Assembly (NCBI GenBank): GCA_030607835.1
Contig: JAUWJE010000158.1
Span: forward strand, 1 to 5,356
Direction: 5' to 3'
DNA: 5,356 nt
Source of the DNA: Candidatus Fermentibacterota bacterium
GTDB taxonomy: Bacteria; Fermentibacterota; Fermentibacteria; Fermentibacterales; JCC-6
Shown piece after piece: positions 5,199-5,356 of this stretch (position 1 is the first letter of the stretch; each line of letters starts with the position of its first letter). Both the position numbers and the translations under genes were made by a program. The notes beneath the pieces are model-generated. The model made no database searches and was not told the DNA's origin. It worked only from the letters and a program-made list of their open reading frames with translations.

Positions 5199-5356
5199 TG
5201 AAAAAACTGCTTGACCGCCTCCACAATGGTGAAATACTGGTTGCGGACGGAGCCATGGGAACCTTACTGATCGAACGGGGACTCAAAAGCGGTGAGTGCC
5301 CCGAAGGTTTGAACCTCTCAAGGCTCGGTATACTTGAGGAAATCGCCAGGCTCTAC
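5198..5356 (+). CDS. Homocysteine S-methyltransferase domain protein, MetH N-terminal type (3' end cut by window)
   Basis: Only the first 53 codons are inside the window. They read MKKLLDRLHNGEILVADGAM, then G-T-L-L-I-E-R-G-L-K-S-G, and a C-P-E-x-L-N-L segment. This is the characteristic N-terminus of the zinc-dependent homocysteine methyltransferase barrel of MetH and relatives (the V-x-D-G-A-M-G-T strand followed by C-P-E-x-L-N). The enzyme would transfer methyl from the corrinoid protein to homocysteine, making methionine. Zinc-ligand cysteines and any following pterin, B12 or methylene-THF reductase domains lie outside the window. The full protein could therefore be a bare homocysteine methyltransferase, a homocysteine-plus-pterin protein like Thermotoga TM0268, or a bifunctional form. 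The ATG overlaps the corrinoid gene stop by one base. A separate corrinoid protein and a separate activation protein upstream suggest that this gene lacks those domains. Confidence 0.85.
   Translation, partial: MKKLLDRLHNGEILVADGAMGTLLIERGLKSGECPEGLNLSRLGILEEIARLY

Overview
The window carries two secreted-protein genes on the left and a corrinoid-dependent methyl-transfer operon on the right. Moderate GC, secreted beta-sandwich proteins, one with a short W-x-x-I-K tail, and split cobalamin methyltransferase genes suggest an uncultured, probably anaerobic bacterium. The style recalls lineages such as Candidatus Fermentibacteria or WOR-3. That placement is an impression from protein style, not a computed result.

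Left part (1-1645): the 3' end of a plus-strand gene encodes a secreted protein built of repeated PPC-like beta-sandwich units. It converges on a minus-strand gene for a 230-residue exported protein with a signal peptide and a laminin-G/jelly-roll type domain. The 137-bp gap between their stop codons has no recognisable terminator, but holds small repeats and a 7-bp inverted repeat at its edges.

Middle (1646-2097): a 452-bp divergent intergenic region. It holds a good sigma-70-type promoter for the minus-strand gene, a long predicted leader with two perfect hairpins, and three exact copies of the octamer CAGTTGAA (one inverted) between the promoter and the leader. The lapA-side half contains only a weak hairpin and a 36-codon hydrophobic stop-free stretch. 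Next comes a small LapA-domain (DUF1049) inner-membrane protein (2098-2304).

Right part (2373-5356): four tightly packed plus-strand genes, with ATGA, 14-bp and TAATG overlaps. In order they encode an MttB-superfamily methyltransferase without an in-frame UAG (so no pyrrolysine), a stand-alone MetH-activation-domain-like protein with Cys substitutions, an MttC/MtgC-type corrinoid protein with the D-x-H-x-x-G motif, and the first 53 codons of a homocysteine S-methyltransferase (MetH N-terminal type). Together they look like a methionine synthase taken apart into separate proteins, with an MttB-family enzyme as an additional or alternative methyl donor module. The inferred route is: methylated (quaternary) amine -> MttB-like enzyme -> Co(I) corrinoid protein -> homocysteine (methionine) or, if the downstream gene also carries a pterin domain, tetrahydrofolate. 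The activation-domain protein would rescue oxidised Co(II). This combination is the most interesting content of the window.
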